DNA from: Phycisphaerae bacterium
Lineage (GTDB): Bacteria; Planctomycetota; Phycisphaerae; Phycisphaerales; UBA1924
Length of the DNA stretch: 64,000 bases
Direction of reading: 5' to 3'
NCBI GenBank assembly: GCA_016794925.1
Contig: JAEUIW010000001.1
Coordinates: forward strand, 1-64,000
Under the pieces are notes generated by a model. That model was not told where the DNA came from. It made no database searches and saw only the letters and a list, made by a program, of their open reading frames with translations. Position numbers and translations under genes: made by a program. How positions within the stretch are numbered: the first letter of the stretch is position 1; every line of letters starts with the position of its first letter. Of the stretch, positions 16,972 through 32,141 are shown piece after piece.

Positions 16972-17688
16972 ATGGCAAAGGTGAAAGTGCTCGCGAACTC
17001 GAAGCGGATGCGTGCCAACGTCGAGCTGGCGCCGAAGGACCCGCTCGCGGCGCCGGAGGCGGTGGCGGCGCTGAAGAAGTTCAAGGGTCCGAAGTTCGAC
17101 CAGACGGTCAACGTCGCGATCCACCTGAACATGGACTCGAGCAACACGGAGCAGGGTCTGCGCGGCAGCGTGTCGCTCCCCAACGGGATCGGCGTGACCA
17201 AGCGCGTGATCGCGTTCTGCCGCGAGGACCTGGCGGGTGATGCGCTGAAGGCGGGCGCGGTGAAGGCGGGGGCCGAGAGCCTGGTGGACGAGATCGAGAA
17301 GGGCTGGATGGATTTCGACGTGGCGATCGCCGCGCCCGACATGATGCGCGTGGTGAGCAAGCTGGGCAAGGTGCTCGGGCCCAAGGGCCTGATGCCCTCG
17401 CCGAAGACCGGCCAGGTGACCCCCAAGGTCGTGGAGGCCGTGCGGGAATTCAGCGCGGGCAAGGTCGAGTACCGGAACGACAAGGGCGGGAACGTTCACG
17501 CGGTGCTGGGCAAGTTGAGCTTCGCGGACGCCGCGCTGGTGACGAACCTGGAGCACTTCATCGCGCACATCGAGCGGCTGCGTCCGCCGACCACGAAGGG
17601 GGCGTTCATCCGGAAGGTGGTCATCAGCGGCGCCATGACGCCGGGGGTCCAGATCAAGTACGTGTCGCAGGGAGCGGAGGCGCACTGA
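16972..17688 (+). CDS. rplA: 50S ribosomal protein uL1
   Basis: A 238-aa uL1, which forms the L1 stalk and represses its own operon in many bacteria. The conserved block GKVLGPKGLMPSPKTG is present, with the N- and C-terminal domain I segments (FDQTVNVAIHLNMDSSNTEQ and GAMTPGVQIKY). Slightly longer at the domain I/II junction than the E. coli protein. It follows rplK by 3 bp and precedes rplJ by 16 bp, with a GAGGTGAGCC ribosome-binding context leading into rplJ. Confidence 0.98.
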   Translation: MAKVKVLANSKRMRANVELAPKDPLAAPEAVAALKKFKGPKFDQTVNVAIHLNMDSSNTEQGLRGSVSLPNGIGVTKRVIAFCREDLAGDALKAGAVKAGAESLVDEIEKGWMDFDVAIAAPDMMRVVSKLGKVLGPKGLMPSPKTGQVTPKVVEAVREFSAGKVEYRNDKGGNVHAVLGKLSFADAALVTNLEHFIAHIERLRPPTTKGAFIRKVVISGAMTPGVQIKYVSQGAEAH

Positions 17689-17704
17689 GCGCCCGAGGTG
17701 AGCC

Positions 17705-18253
17705 ATGTCCAAGCAAGTCAAGAACCTGATCGTGAAGGACTACCGGGCCCGCTTCGACGGCCTGAGCGACGCGATGCTCATCTCCATCCGCGGGATGAAG
17801 GCGATCGACACCACCAAGGTGCGGCGGACCCTCAACGGCAAGAAGATCCGCATCACGGTCGTGCGGAACAGCCTGGCCCGCAAGTCGTTCGCGGGCACCG
17901 GACTCGAGCCGCTGGCCAAGATGCTCACGGGCGCGAGCGCCCTGGCGTACGGGGGCGAGAGCGTCGTGGAAGTCGCGCGCGAGATCGTGGCTTTGGTCAA
18001 GGACTTCCCGGGCATCGAGCTCAAGGGCGCGATCCTCGACGGCACGCTGTTCGAGGGCGACAAGGGCGTCAAGGAGCTCAGCAAGTTCCCGACCAAGGAC
18101 GAGGCCATCGGGCAGGTCATCACGCTGGTCGTCAGCCCCGGCCGCGCCCTGGCGGGCCAGATCCTCGGCCCCGGCCGTACGCTCGGCGGGCTGGTGAAGG
18201 CCATCGAGGCGAAGCTGGAAAAGGGCGAGACGATCGCCAAGAAGGCGTCGTAA
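17705..18253 (+). CDS. rplJ: 50S ribosomal protein uL10
   Basis: A 182-aa uL10, the stalk base that anchors L7/L12 dimers. The N-terminal RNA-binding domain includes MSKQVKNLIVKDYRARFDGL and KKIRITVVRNSLARKSFAGT. The C-terminal helix for bL12 binding is GGLVKAIEAKLEKGETIA. In most bacteria rplL follows within tens of bases. Here the gap is about 415 bp and holds an opposite-strand small open frame, so rplL may rely partly on a separate promoter. Confidence 0.97.
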   Translation: MSKQVKNLIVKDYRARFDGLSDAMLISIRGMKAIDTTKVRRTLNGKKIRITVVRNSLARKSFAGTGLEPLAKMLTGASALAYGGESVVEVAREIVALVKDFPGIELKGAILDGTLFEGDKGVKELSKFPTKDEAIGQVITLVVSPGRALAGQILGPGRTLGGLVKAIEAKLEKGETIAKKAS

Positions 18254-18262
18254 GCCGTCGCC

Positions 18263-18547
18263 TCAGCGCACGCCCCGGCTGTTGCAGAACGAACAGTCTC
18301 GGTAACGCATGGTTTTGACGTCCCCGTAGTTGCCGTGGTCATCCAGGCGTGTGTACTCGTACGTCCACCACGGCTCGGTCCCGCGACCGTTGCAGCGGGA
18401 GCGGGTCTCGCCGTATTGCGTGGCAGCGGCGTCGTTGTCGGTGGAGAGTGCGATGTCCGCGTACGCGCCGAGCAACACAGCGCCGATTGATTTCCTTGGT
18501 GAGAATCTCGTTGCGGGCGGGCCGCCATGGCGGGGGTGGGGGGGCAT
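18263..18547 (-). CDS. Small zinc-ribbon-like protein gene inside the rplJ-rplL gap
   Basis: Up to 94 codons on the strand opposite the ribosomal genes. The C-terminal half looks like real protein: RCNGRG, then WWTYEYTRLDDHGNYGD, then CSFCNSRG. The two Cys-Gly blocks resemble degenerate DnaJ-type CxxCxGxG repeats; the first has lost its leading cysteine. The start is unclear. The ATG at 18545-18547 gives a Pro/Arg-rich N-terminus, and a GTG farther in (before LLGAYADIALS) is possible. It may be a small gene or the remnant of one. Its aromatic-rich composition is unlike the shadow frames of this GC-rich window. Confidence 0.4.
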   Translation of the reverse strand: MPPHPRHGGPPATRFSPRKSIGAVLLGAYADIALSTDNDAAATQYGETRSRCNGRGTEPWWTYEYTRLDDHGNYGDVKTMRYRDCSFCNSRGVR

Positions 18548-18670
18548 GGAACTGGACCGGGTGAGGGTGAATAATGGAGGCTCTCCGACAGGCCCCGGCA
18601 GGGGGTTAATGGCTGGAAACGGTCCGGCCCCTCTCAGGGACAGATGCTTGATTTTTCGAAGGAAATGACC

Positions 18671-19048
18671 ATGTCGACGATCAGCGAACTGGGTGACAAG
18701 CTTGCCGGACTCAGCCTGAAGGACGCGGTTGAACTGAGCAAGTATCTCAAGGACACGTACGGCATCGAGGCCGCGGCGGGCGGCGGCGTGGTGATGGCGG
18801 CTCCGGCCGCGGCGGCGGCCCCGGCGGAAGAGAAGACGTCGTTCGATGTCATTCTCAAGGCCGTGGACGCGGCAAAGAAGATCGGCATCATCAAGGTCGT
18901 GCGCGAGGCGACCGGCCTGGGTCTGGCGGAGTCCAAGGCGTTCGTCGACGCTCCGGGCAAGCCGGTCAAGTCCGGCGTGAACAAGGACGAGGCGGAGAAG
19001 CTGAAGAAGCTGCTCACCGAGGCCGGGGCGACGGTCGAGCTCGCCTGA
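18671..19048 (+). CDS. rplL: 50S ribosomal protein bL12 (L7/L12)
   Basis: A 125-aa bL12, the flexible stalk protein that recruits translation factors. The N-terminal dimerisation helix is MSTISELGDKLAGLSLKDAV. An Ala/Pro hinge follows, then a C-terminal domain with FDVILKAVDAAKKIGIIKVV and LGLAESKAFVDAPGKPVKSG. The start is fixed by AAGGA at 18659-18663, seven nt before ATG 18671; the in-frame ATGs at 18644 and 18665 lack proper spacing. A strong terminator follows about 65 bp after the stop. Confidence 0.97.
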   Translation: MSTISELGDKLAGLSLKDAVELSKYLKDTYGIEAAAGGGVVMAAPAAAAAPAEEKTSFDVILKAVDAAKKIGIIKVVREATGLGLAESKAFVDAPGKPVKSGVNKDEAEKLKKLLTEAGATVELA

Positions 19049-19113
19049 AGCGAGAGCGGGACGGGCGACTAGCCTGTTTTAGGGACTAGCGTTCGGCGTA
19101 ACTGAAACATGCG

Positions 19114-19147
19114 CGGGCCCCGTCCGAGTGGACGGGGCCCGATTCTT
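19114..19147 (+). terminator. Intrinsic terminator between rplL and rpoB
   Basis: CGGGCCCCGTCC, a GAGT loop and GGACGGGGCCCG form a 12-bp stem followed by ATTCTTCT. Such a hairpin should stop most transcripts before rpoB. Confidence 0.75.
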
Positions 19148-19162
19148 CTCACCGATTTGTGG

Positions 19163-19188
19163 GATATTCGAAATTCAAGAAGAATATC
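19163..19188. promoter_or_regulatory. Inverted repeat upstream of the rpoB promoter
   Basis: GATATTC (19163-19169) and GAATATC (19182-19188) form a perfect 7-bp inverted repeat 12 bp apart, just upstream of the -35 box of the proposed rpoB promoter. It could bind a regulator; none is known. Confidence 0.35.
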
Positions 19189-19195
19189 GGGTAAC

Positions 19196-19224
19196 TTGCT
19201 CCGGACGAAGAGTTGGTGTACGCT
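19196..19224 (+). promoter_or_regulatory. Promoter of rpoBC
   Basis: TTGCTC (19196-19201) and TACGCT (19219-19224) are exactly 17 bp apart, about 110 bp before the rpoB start and downstream of the rplL terminator. Confidence 0.6.
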
Positions 19225-19333
19225 TGGTGATTCGGCGCGGCACGGGTGACCTTCGCAGCGAATGACGGCATCAGAACCACAACGCAGAACTGCGGCGGCG
19301 CGGGCCGCTTAACCATCACGAGGTGATCGAGCG

Positions 19334-23143
<3,810 letters not shown>

Positions 23144-23235
23144 CGGGCCGCACGGGCGGGTCCTGGGCGGCGGGGGCCGCTGTTCGCTGGGTGGGTATCG
23201 CACGGTCGGGCATCTGAATTTCGGAGCACGCTCAC

Positions 23236-27621
<4,386 letters not shown>

Positions 27622-27632
27622 TCGCTCGTGCG

Positions 27633-27893
27633 TCAGGTGAGCCGCCGCCCATACGTCGCGCCGCCACGCACGGCGTCGGACGTGGCGTTGGTGCCTGCCG
27701 ATCCGACCTCACCCGCGAGGATCGCGGCACGCCCCGTCCGCAAGGCGAGCGCGATGTATGGCGAGCACATCCCGCAGTTCGTGCCGCAGCCGGTCGTTCG
27801 CCGGAGTTCTTCGATGCTCGCTCCCGTCTGGCGCTGCAGATCGATGAGGCGCCGGAACGTGACATTGTGGCAGACGCACCGCGTGACGTACAT
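27633..27893 (-). CDS. BFD-like [2Fe-2S] protein (bacterioferritin-associated ferredoxin type)
   Basis: An 86-aa protein with the BFD fold: Cys6 and Cys8 (RCVCH), then Cys40 and Cys43 (NCGMC), 31 residues between the pairs as in Bfd. An additional Cys36 precedes the second pair. Bfd reduces bacterioferritin to mobilise iron. The C-terminal third (about 55-86) is an Ala/Gly/Thr tail absent from standard Bfd. A strong GGAGGGG sits 6 nt before the ATG. It is convergent with rpoC, with only 11 bp between the stops. No bacterioferritin gene is in the window. Confidence 0.85.
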   Translation of the reverse strand: MYVTRCVCHNVTFRRLIDLQRQTGASIEELRRTTGCGTNCGMCSPYIALALRTGRAAILAGEVGSAGTNATSDAVRGGATYGRRLT

Positions 27894-27959
27894 CGCGCCC
27901 CTCCTCGTTCGGTCCTCGAACCGGTGCCCCGGACGAGCCGCGCCGGAACAGCAGATGTT

Positions 27960-28817
27960 CTACTTGTAGTCCATGAGTGAATCGTCGTCGGAGTCACCAA
28001 ACCATCCGACACTCGCGGCGGACGGGTCCACGCCGTAGGCGTTATTTCGTGTCGAGGTGGTCATGCCTTCGAGCGTGGCGTGGCCATCGAGCCAAGCCAC
28101 CGCCGCGGTTCCGCCTCGGGAGAATCGCGCCCCGCGCCAGCCGCCGCTCGCGTGCCGGAAGTGAACCGAGGGGTCCGCCGGCTGGTACGGGTTTTCGGGC
28201 CAGCGCCTGGGTTCGAGAAAAGAGTACTCGATCACGCCGCCGACGCCGGGCTCGCAGGCCATCGCCGCGTCGGAGAACGCGGCGGTGCGCGCCGGGGACT
28301 CGAATCGCGTGCGGGGCGACCCGGATCGGTCGGTGACGATCACCCAGGACAAGCCGTCGGGGGCACGAGCCCGGACCGAGCCGGCAAACGCGTTGTTGTA
28401 GCCGTACCCGCCCGCGCTGCGCTCGAAGCCGAGGCGAAGGCGGGCCAGTTCCTCGCGGGAGCGTGAGAAACTCGGGCACTCACGTACGCCTGAAGTCGAG
28501 TTCGATCCGGAGGAATCGAGATAGGGTGTCAGGGCCCCGCCCGCCGGGGCGAACGCGGCCGATGGGCTGACGCGGCTGCCGTGCCAGCGCGACAGATTGG
28601 CGTTGAAATCCGCTGCGCCCGGCGCGTAAGCATCTCGTTGGTCGTTGGCGTAAAGATCATTCGCGAGCGCGAGTTGGCGTGCATTGGAGGAGCAGACGCC
28701 TGAGCGGGCCGACTCCCGCGCGGCGCCCAGCCCGGGGAGCAGGAGCCCGATGAGCGTGGCCGTGATCGCGATGCAGACGATCAGTTCGATGAGCGTGAAT
28801 GCGCGGGAACCGGTCAT
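27960..28817 (-). CDS. Pseudopilin-like protein (H-X9-DG type), third gene of the cobalamin-riboswitch operon
   Basis: 285 aa. The N-terminus MTGSRA/FTLIEL is a prepilin peptidase site with Glu at +5 and Ala instead of Gly at -1, followed by a hydrophobic helix (IVCIAITATLIGLLLPGLG). The globular part has cysteines in SGVCSSNARQ, GVRECPSFSR and AACEPG-like contexts. It ends with the planctomycete-type VAWLDGHATLEGM motif. The ATG overlaps the stop of the preceding gene (ATGA), indicating translational coupling. Since the upstream two genes sit behind a B12 riboswitch, this pilin-like protein is probably made only when cobalamin is scarce. A role in a secretion or uptake fibre is inference. 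Confidence 0.85.
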   Translation of the reverse strand: MTGSRAFTLIELIVCIAITATLIGLLLPGLGAARESARSGVCSSNARQLALANDLYANDQRDAYAPGAADFNANLSRWHGSRVSPSAAFAPAGGALTPYLDSSGSNSTSGVRECPSFSRSREELARLRLGFERSAGGYGYNNAFAGSVRARAPDGLSWVIVTDRSGSPRTRFESPARTAAFSDAAMACEPGVGGVIEYSFLEPRRWPENPYQPADPSVHFRHASGGWRGARFSRGGTAAVAWLDGHATLEGMTTSTRNNAYGVDPSAASVGWFGDSDDDSLMDYK

Positions 28818-29899
28818 CGCGAGGGCCTCATTCTGACAACCCGCCCGTGCGTACGTGACCATCGCCGCCGGTGCCGCCTCGCGCCTCGCAGGAAAGGTGA
28901 TCCGTCGTTTGTCGTGGCGCGCGGCCGAACTTCCGCGACTCCCGAGATTTCCGCGGAGATTTCCCCGAGGACGGGATCCGCGGCGTTCACCGCGGTCGTG
29001 ATCCGGATGAAGTCGAATCCCGGCAGGTTGGCGGGCAGCCCGGTGAGCGGGTTGATCGTCCAGCCGATGTCGAACGCGTCCCCGCCGCATGAGCCGGGGG
29101 TGATCCCGACGGCTCGCGGATCGTCCGGGCGCGTAAAGAAGTCCTCAGGCTCCATGTCCGGATCATCGGGAATCCCGTCGCCGTCCAAGTCACCAAGCGG
29201 CAGCGTGGGGCTCAGATCGGCGTATCCCCACACGCCTTCCACCGTTGCTCCCAGTCCGTTGGGGTTGGTCAGCACTGCCGAGGCGCCGAACGGGGGATTC
29301 GGCAACTTGTACCCGGAGGTTGACCATGTCCCCGACCGTCCGAACGGAACCCAGCCAGCGACGTACGGGGGATACGCCGGATCAGCGAGATTGTCATCCC
29401 AGATCTGTGTGTACCACGCCGTCGATGGTGAAGGCACGTGCGAGCCGGGGACGAGAAACCAGGGATCGTCGGCGAGCCCGTTACCGTTCGCATCCAGGCT
29501 GATTTCGATGATCGCTCCTTCGGCGTAACGACGATTGGGATTCCCTCCCGCCCAGAATGCGTTGCCAAAGACGATGAAATCGAGGCCGCCCGCGGCATGG
29601 CGACGGTCGAGGATGCGGTGGTCGAAGCCGAGAGTGATCGAACCGCCGAATCCGCCGAGCGTGACTACTTTGGTGTTATTGGGTGAGTACGGACCACCCC
29701 CGACCGGGGCTCCGAGAGCACGGGTCGGGTCGTTGAATGACGGGTCGTTGACGCGCTGCCCCGGCGCCGGCGAGTAATCGAGCACGCGTGTTGCGAATGG
29801 TGATGGTGGCGCTGCCGCGGCGGGGCTGGCGGCGGCCATCAGCGCGACGAGCCCGTGCGCGCCACGGATGATTGTGCTGAGCGTTGAGCGATTATTCAC
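28814..29899 (-). CDS. Exported surface protein, second gene of the cobalamin-riboswitch operon
   Basis: 361 aa, starting with GTG (VNNRSTLSTIIRG) behind an AGGAGG five nt upstream. A signal peptide (about 8-32) ends in AAAA. The mature part opens with RVLDYSPAPGQRVNDPSF and has VTLGGFGGSITLGFDH, IVFGNAF, SLDANGNGLADDPWFLVPGS and GDLDGDGIPDDPDM. The last two are Ca-binding-like Asp-rich loops. The order LGGFGG...GFDH...FGNAF...DANGNG...W is that of the 'cell surface protein' family I recall from Bacteroides cobalamin (btu) loci. The C-terminus is very Arg-rich. It overlaps the upstream gene by 8 bp and the downstream gene by 4 bp. Confidence 0.8.
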   Translation of the reverse strand: MNNRSTLSTIIRGAHGLVALMAAASPAAAAPPSPFATRVLDYSPAPGQRVNDPSFNDPTRALGAPVGGGPYSPNNTKVVTLGGFGGSITLGFDHRILDRRHAAGGLDFIVFGNAFWAGGNPNRRYAEGAIIEISLDANGNGLADDPWFLVPGSHVPSPSTAWYTQIWDDNLADPAYPPYVAGWVPFGRSGTWSTSGYKLPNPPFGASAVLTNPNGLGATVEGVWGYADLSPTLPLGDLDGDGIPDDPDMEPEDFFTRPDDPRAVGITPGSCGGDAFDIGWTINPLTGLPANLPGFDFIRITTAVNAADPVLGEISAEISGVAEVRPRATTNDGSPFLRGARRHRRRWSRTHGRVVRMRPSR

Positions 29900-31007
29900 G
29901 GCGCCTCCTGTTTGACAGGACAATTGCCGCCAAGAGCGACGCCCACACGCTCGGCTCGGGCACCGTGGCGTACCAGGTGTTCGTGCCGGACACGAAATCC
30001 GCGACCGTAACATACATGTCGCCCGTGGCCCGATTGAACGCGGCACCGTGGAATGCAAAGGGGTCCGCCGTTGGTTTGAGCCGCTTCATGCTCACGGCGT
30101 CCGAGATATCGATTGGTCCGCCGCCGGCCAGAGCGAGCGAGACTGATCGAGCGTTGATGACGGCGAGATAACCGAATTCACCAGCGGAGAAATCACCGCC
30201 GCCGACCGCGAGGTTGCCCTCGTGGTCGAACATCAGGGGTGTACCCGAGAGCACGCGGCCGATTGTCGTGCCGAGGCCGGATTCAAAGTCCGCGGGTCCA
30301 CCGGCCCAATCCGAGGCGTTGAAGGCGCGGATCGTCCCGGTCGCTGAGCCCGAGCCGAGCCCGTACCCATTGGCGGTGAACAGCCGTCCCGATGAATCGA
30401 ACGCCAGGCCCGCCGACGCGCCGGCGATGTTCCGCACGATGACCGGGTTGTGCGGCGAAGCGGGGGATGACGTGACGTCGAGCAGCGAGACCGACGAGGG
30501 CGATCCGAATTCGCCCGCGGACAACCCCAGGTGCGTGTCGTCAGCCCACGCGGCGTCGTAGTGGGGGATCGCGAACACCGAGGCGTTCGCGGCGTGAATC
30601 TGCCCGGGTGACGCCGCGGATCCGAGCGCCGTTGTTGCGAACACCACGACCGGCTTGCCCAGCCCCGCTCCCAGCGCCAGGCGGCCGCCTGATGGGGAGA
30701 CCCGCAGGAACGCGGGATCCATGGCTCCGCCGAGCAGGGAAGTGTCCACGCGCGCCACGATCTCGAACACTCCGGACCGCGCCGATCGCTCCAGCCAGAT
30801 TTCGCTCCCGGTCGCCGCGACGATTCTCCCGTCGGGCAGCGCGTCGCCGGACATGGCGAACGACCCGGCGCCGTTCGGGGGCATCGAGATTGTGCGGTAC
30901 GACGAGCCATAGGACTCGAACGCGGATTGGGCCCGCGCGCCAGTTCCGCCGCTCAGGACCATCCCGGCCATTGCGGCCGCACGCAACAAAGGAGCAAGTG
31001 AGGGCAT
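29892..31007 (-). CDS. PEP-CTERM exported propeller-like protein, first gene of the cobalamin-riboswitch operon
   Basis: 371 aa. Signal peptide MPSLAPLLRAAAMAGMVLSG ends near ARAQ. The body has repeated strand-turn units (ALPDGRIVAATGSEIWLERS, FLRVSPSGGRLALGAGLG, LAFDSSGRLFTANGYG, LMFDHEGNLAVGGGDFS, GAAFNRATGDMYVTVADF), typical of a six- or seven-bladed beta-propeller. The end is a PEP-CTERM sorting signal: VPEPSV, a hydrophobic helix (WASLLAAIVLS) and NRRRRE, processed by exosortase. GGAG lies 14 nt before the ATG. By position behind a B12 riboswitch it may be an analogue of the BtuG-type surface B12-binding propeller; that is inference. Confidence 0.82.
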   Translation of the reverse strand: MPSLAPLLRAAAMAGMVLSGGTGARAQSAFESYGSSYRTISMPPNGAGSFAMSGDALPDGRIVAATGSEIWLERSARSGVFEIVARVDTSLLGGAMDPAFLRVSPSGGRLALGAGLGKPVVVFATTALGSAASPGQIHAANASVFAIPHYDAAWADDTHLGLSAGEFGSPSSVSLLDVTSSPASPHNPVIVRNIAGASAGLAFDSSGRLFTANGYGLGSGSATGTIRAFNASDWAGGPADFESGLGTTIGRVLSGTPLMFDHEGNLAVGGGDFSAGEFGYLAVINARSVSLALAGGGPIDISDAVSMKRLKPTADPFAFHGAAFNRATGDMYVTVADFVSGTNTWYATVPEPSVWASLLAAIVLSNRRRRE

Positions 31008-31170
31008 CAAGTGGCGATCTCCAACGTTTGTTCCGAGCACGCGCGGAACGATCCCAGGGACACGAGGTGCCGTCACGCGGGGAACGATGAAGCCGGAGAG
31101 GAGGAACGCGTGGGACGCGCGTCCGCTCAGCGCCGGCGCCCCAAGTCGCGAGGGCGGCCCAACACACGTC

Positions 31171-31370
31171 GCTGGCAGGTCTTCCGGCTCGGGGCCTCGC
31201 GGGTCCTGCCTTCCCGAGCCGCCAGCTGGCACGCTCAGTGGCACACTTGGACCCGCATCACGGCCCCTCACGGCGGCGCGTCCGCGGTGGAGTAGCCCCG
31301 CTGCTCAGCGGGGTTTACCACACTTCCCTTTTCAGACCCGGCCCGATTGCTCGAAGCAGGGTCACCATCG
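31171..31370 (-). ncRNA. Cobalamin (B12) riboswitch
   Basis: Reading the minus strand: GGTGACC at the 5' side (31366-), the AAAAGGGAA core (about 31333-31325), and CCCCGCTGAGCAGCGGGG as a perfect hairpin. These are followed by GTGCCACTGAGCG (about 31244-31232), GGGAAGGC (about 31216-31209) and the 3' B12 box GAGCCGGAAGACCTGCC (31190-31174). The B12 box matches the published consensus at nearly every position. The element begins right after its promoter and ends about 160 nt before the PEP-CTERM gene. No poly-U terminator is seen after it, so translational control is more likely than attenuation. Confidence 0.93.
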
Positions 31371-31378
31371 ACCGGTTC

Positions 31379-31406
31379 AGCATAACGAATCCCCGAGGGG
31401 AGTCAA
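31379..31406 (-). promoter_or_regulatory. Promoter of the cobalamin-riboswitch operon
   Basis: On the minus strand TTGACT (31406-31401) and TATGCT (31384-31379) are 16 bp apart. The predicted start near 31372 falls exactly at the 5' edge of the riboswitch. The spacer contains the CCCC-TC-GGGG palindrome (31391-31400), and the -35 box abuts the rdgB stop codon. Confidence 0.75.
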
Positions 31407-32087
31407 CTACCAATCCGTGGCGGGAAGCGCCGCGACGAGATTGCGTGCCGCGCTTCCGCGGTGGCTGAGCCGGTTCTTCTCATCGCGAGTGAGTTCGGCG
31501 CTCGTACGATCGAAACCCGGGCTCACAAGGAAGATCGGGTCATAGCCGAATCCGTTCGTGCCGCGGGGGACGTGCCCGATCCGACCGATTCGGCCCTCGA
31601 ACGTCCCGCGTGATTCGGCGACAATCCGGGGGTGGGCTCGCTCATCACGCGGCGGCAGAGCCAGGCACATCACGCACACGAATCGTGCGGAGCGTTCGGC
31701 GTCGGGGGTCTCCCCCAACTCTCGGAGCACGCGTTCGATGTTGAGCCGGTCTCGTTCCAGCCGCGTCAGCCCCGTCTCGAGACCATCAGAGGAAAAATGC
31801 GAGGAAATGACCCCCGGTCTTCCGCCCAACGCATCGATCTCCAGACCGGAGTCGTCGGCGAGGCAAGGCAGCTTCGTGTGCGTGGCGTACGCACAAGCCT
31901 TGATTCTGGCGTTGGCTTCGAACGTGGCCCCGATCTCCGGGGGTTCCGGGAATCCGGATGCGGCGTTGCACCAGTCCGCGGCCTCCATTAGGCCGATGAG
32001 CCGGAATGGAGCCGCTATTCCACGGAAGATCGCGCCGATTTCCTCGACTTTGTGCGGGTTGGATGTCGCCAGCACGATTGTGCGCAT
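31407..32087 (-). CDS. rdgB: Non-canonical purine NTP pyrophosphatase (RdgB/HAM1 family)
   Basis: A 226-aa enzyme that hydrolyses dITP and XTP to monophosphates, keeping inosine and xanthine out of DNA. Signature blocks: VLATSNPHKVEEIGAIF at the N-terminus, TFEANARIKACAYA, LPCLADDSGLEIDALGGRPG, GTNGFGYDPIF and LSHRGSAARNL. The start MRTIVLATSNPHK is fixed by homology; a TATGCT box lies 5 nt upstream and there is no Shine-Dalgarno. An insertion (about 45-62, with ADWCNAASGFPE) is slightly longer than usual. The stop directly precedes the promoter of the riboswitch operon. Divergent from the aldehyde dehydrogenase. Confidence 0.95.
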   Translation of the reverse strand: MRTIVLATSNPHKVEEIGAIFRGIAAPFRLIGLMEAADWCNAASGFPEPPEIGATFEANARIKACAYATHTKLPCLADDSGLEIDALGGRPGVISSHFSSDGLETGLTRLERDRLNIERVLRELGETPDAERSARFVCVMCLALPPRDERAHPRIVAESRGTFEGRIGRIGHVPRGTNGFGYDPIFLVSPGFDRTSAELTRDEKNRLSHRGSAARNLVAALPATDW

Positions 32088-32092
32088 GCGGG

Positions 32093-32098
32093 AGCATA
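32093..32098 (-). promoter_or_regulatory. Leaderless-type -10 box for rdgB
   Basis: On the minus strand GGGG-TATGCT is followed by CCCGC and then the rdgB ATG (5-nt gap), with no ribosome binding site. Confidence 0.45.
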
Positions 32099-32128
32099 CC
32101 CCGATCTGCCGGGAAGCCGCCCGGGTTC

Positions 32129-32134
32129 TACGAT
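32129..32134 (+). promoter_or_regulatory. Leaderless-type -10 box for the aldehyde dehydrogenase gene
   Basis: TACGAT is followed by GTGTGGC and then ATG at 32142 (7-nt gap). No Shine-Dalgarno sequence is present. This box and the rdgB box lie back to back within 42 bp. Confidence 0.45.
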
Positions 32135-32141
32135 GTGTGGC

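Noticed and set aside
15967-17721. 584-codon minus-strand frame across the 15031 gene and rplK-rplA
   Set aside because: Runs through certain ribosomal protein genes and shows no protein-like composition.
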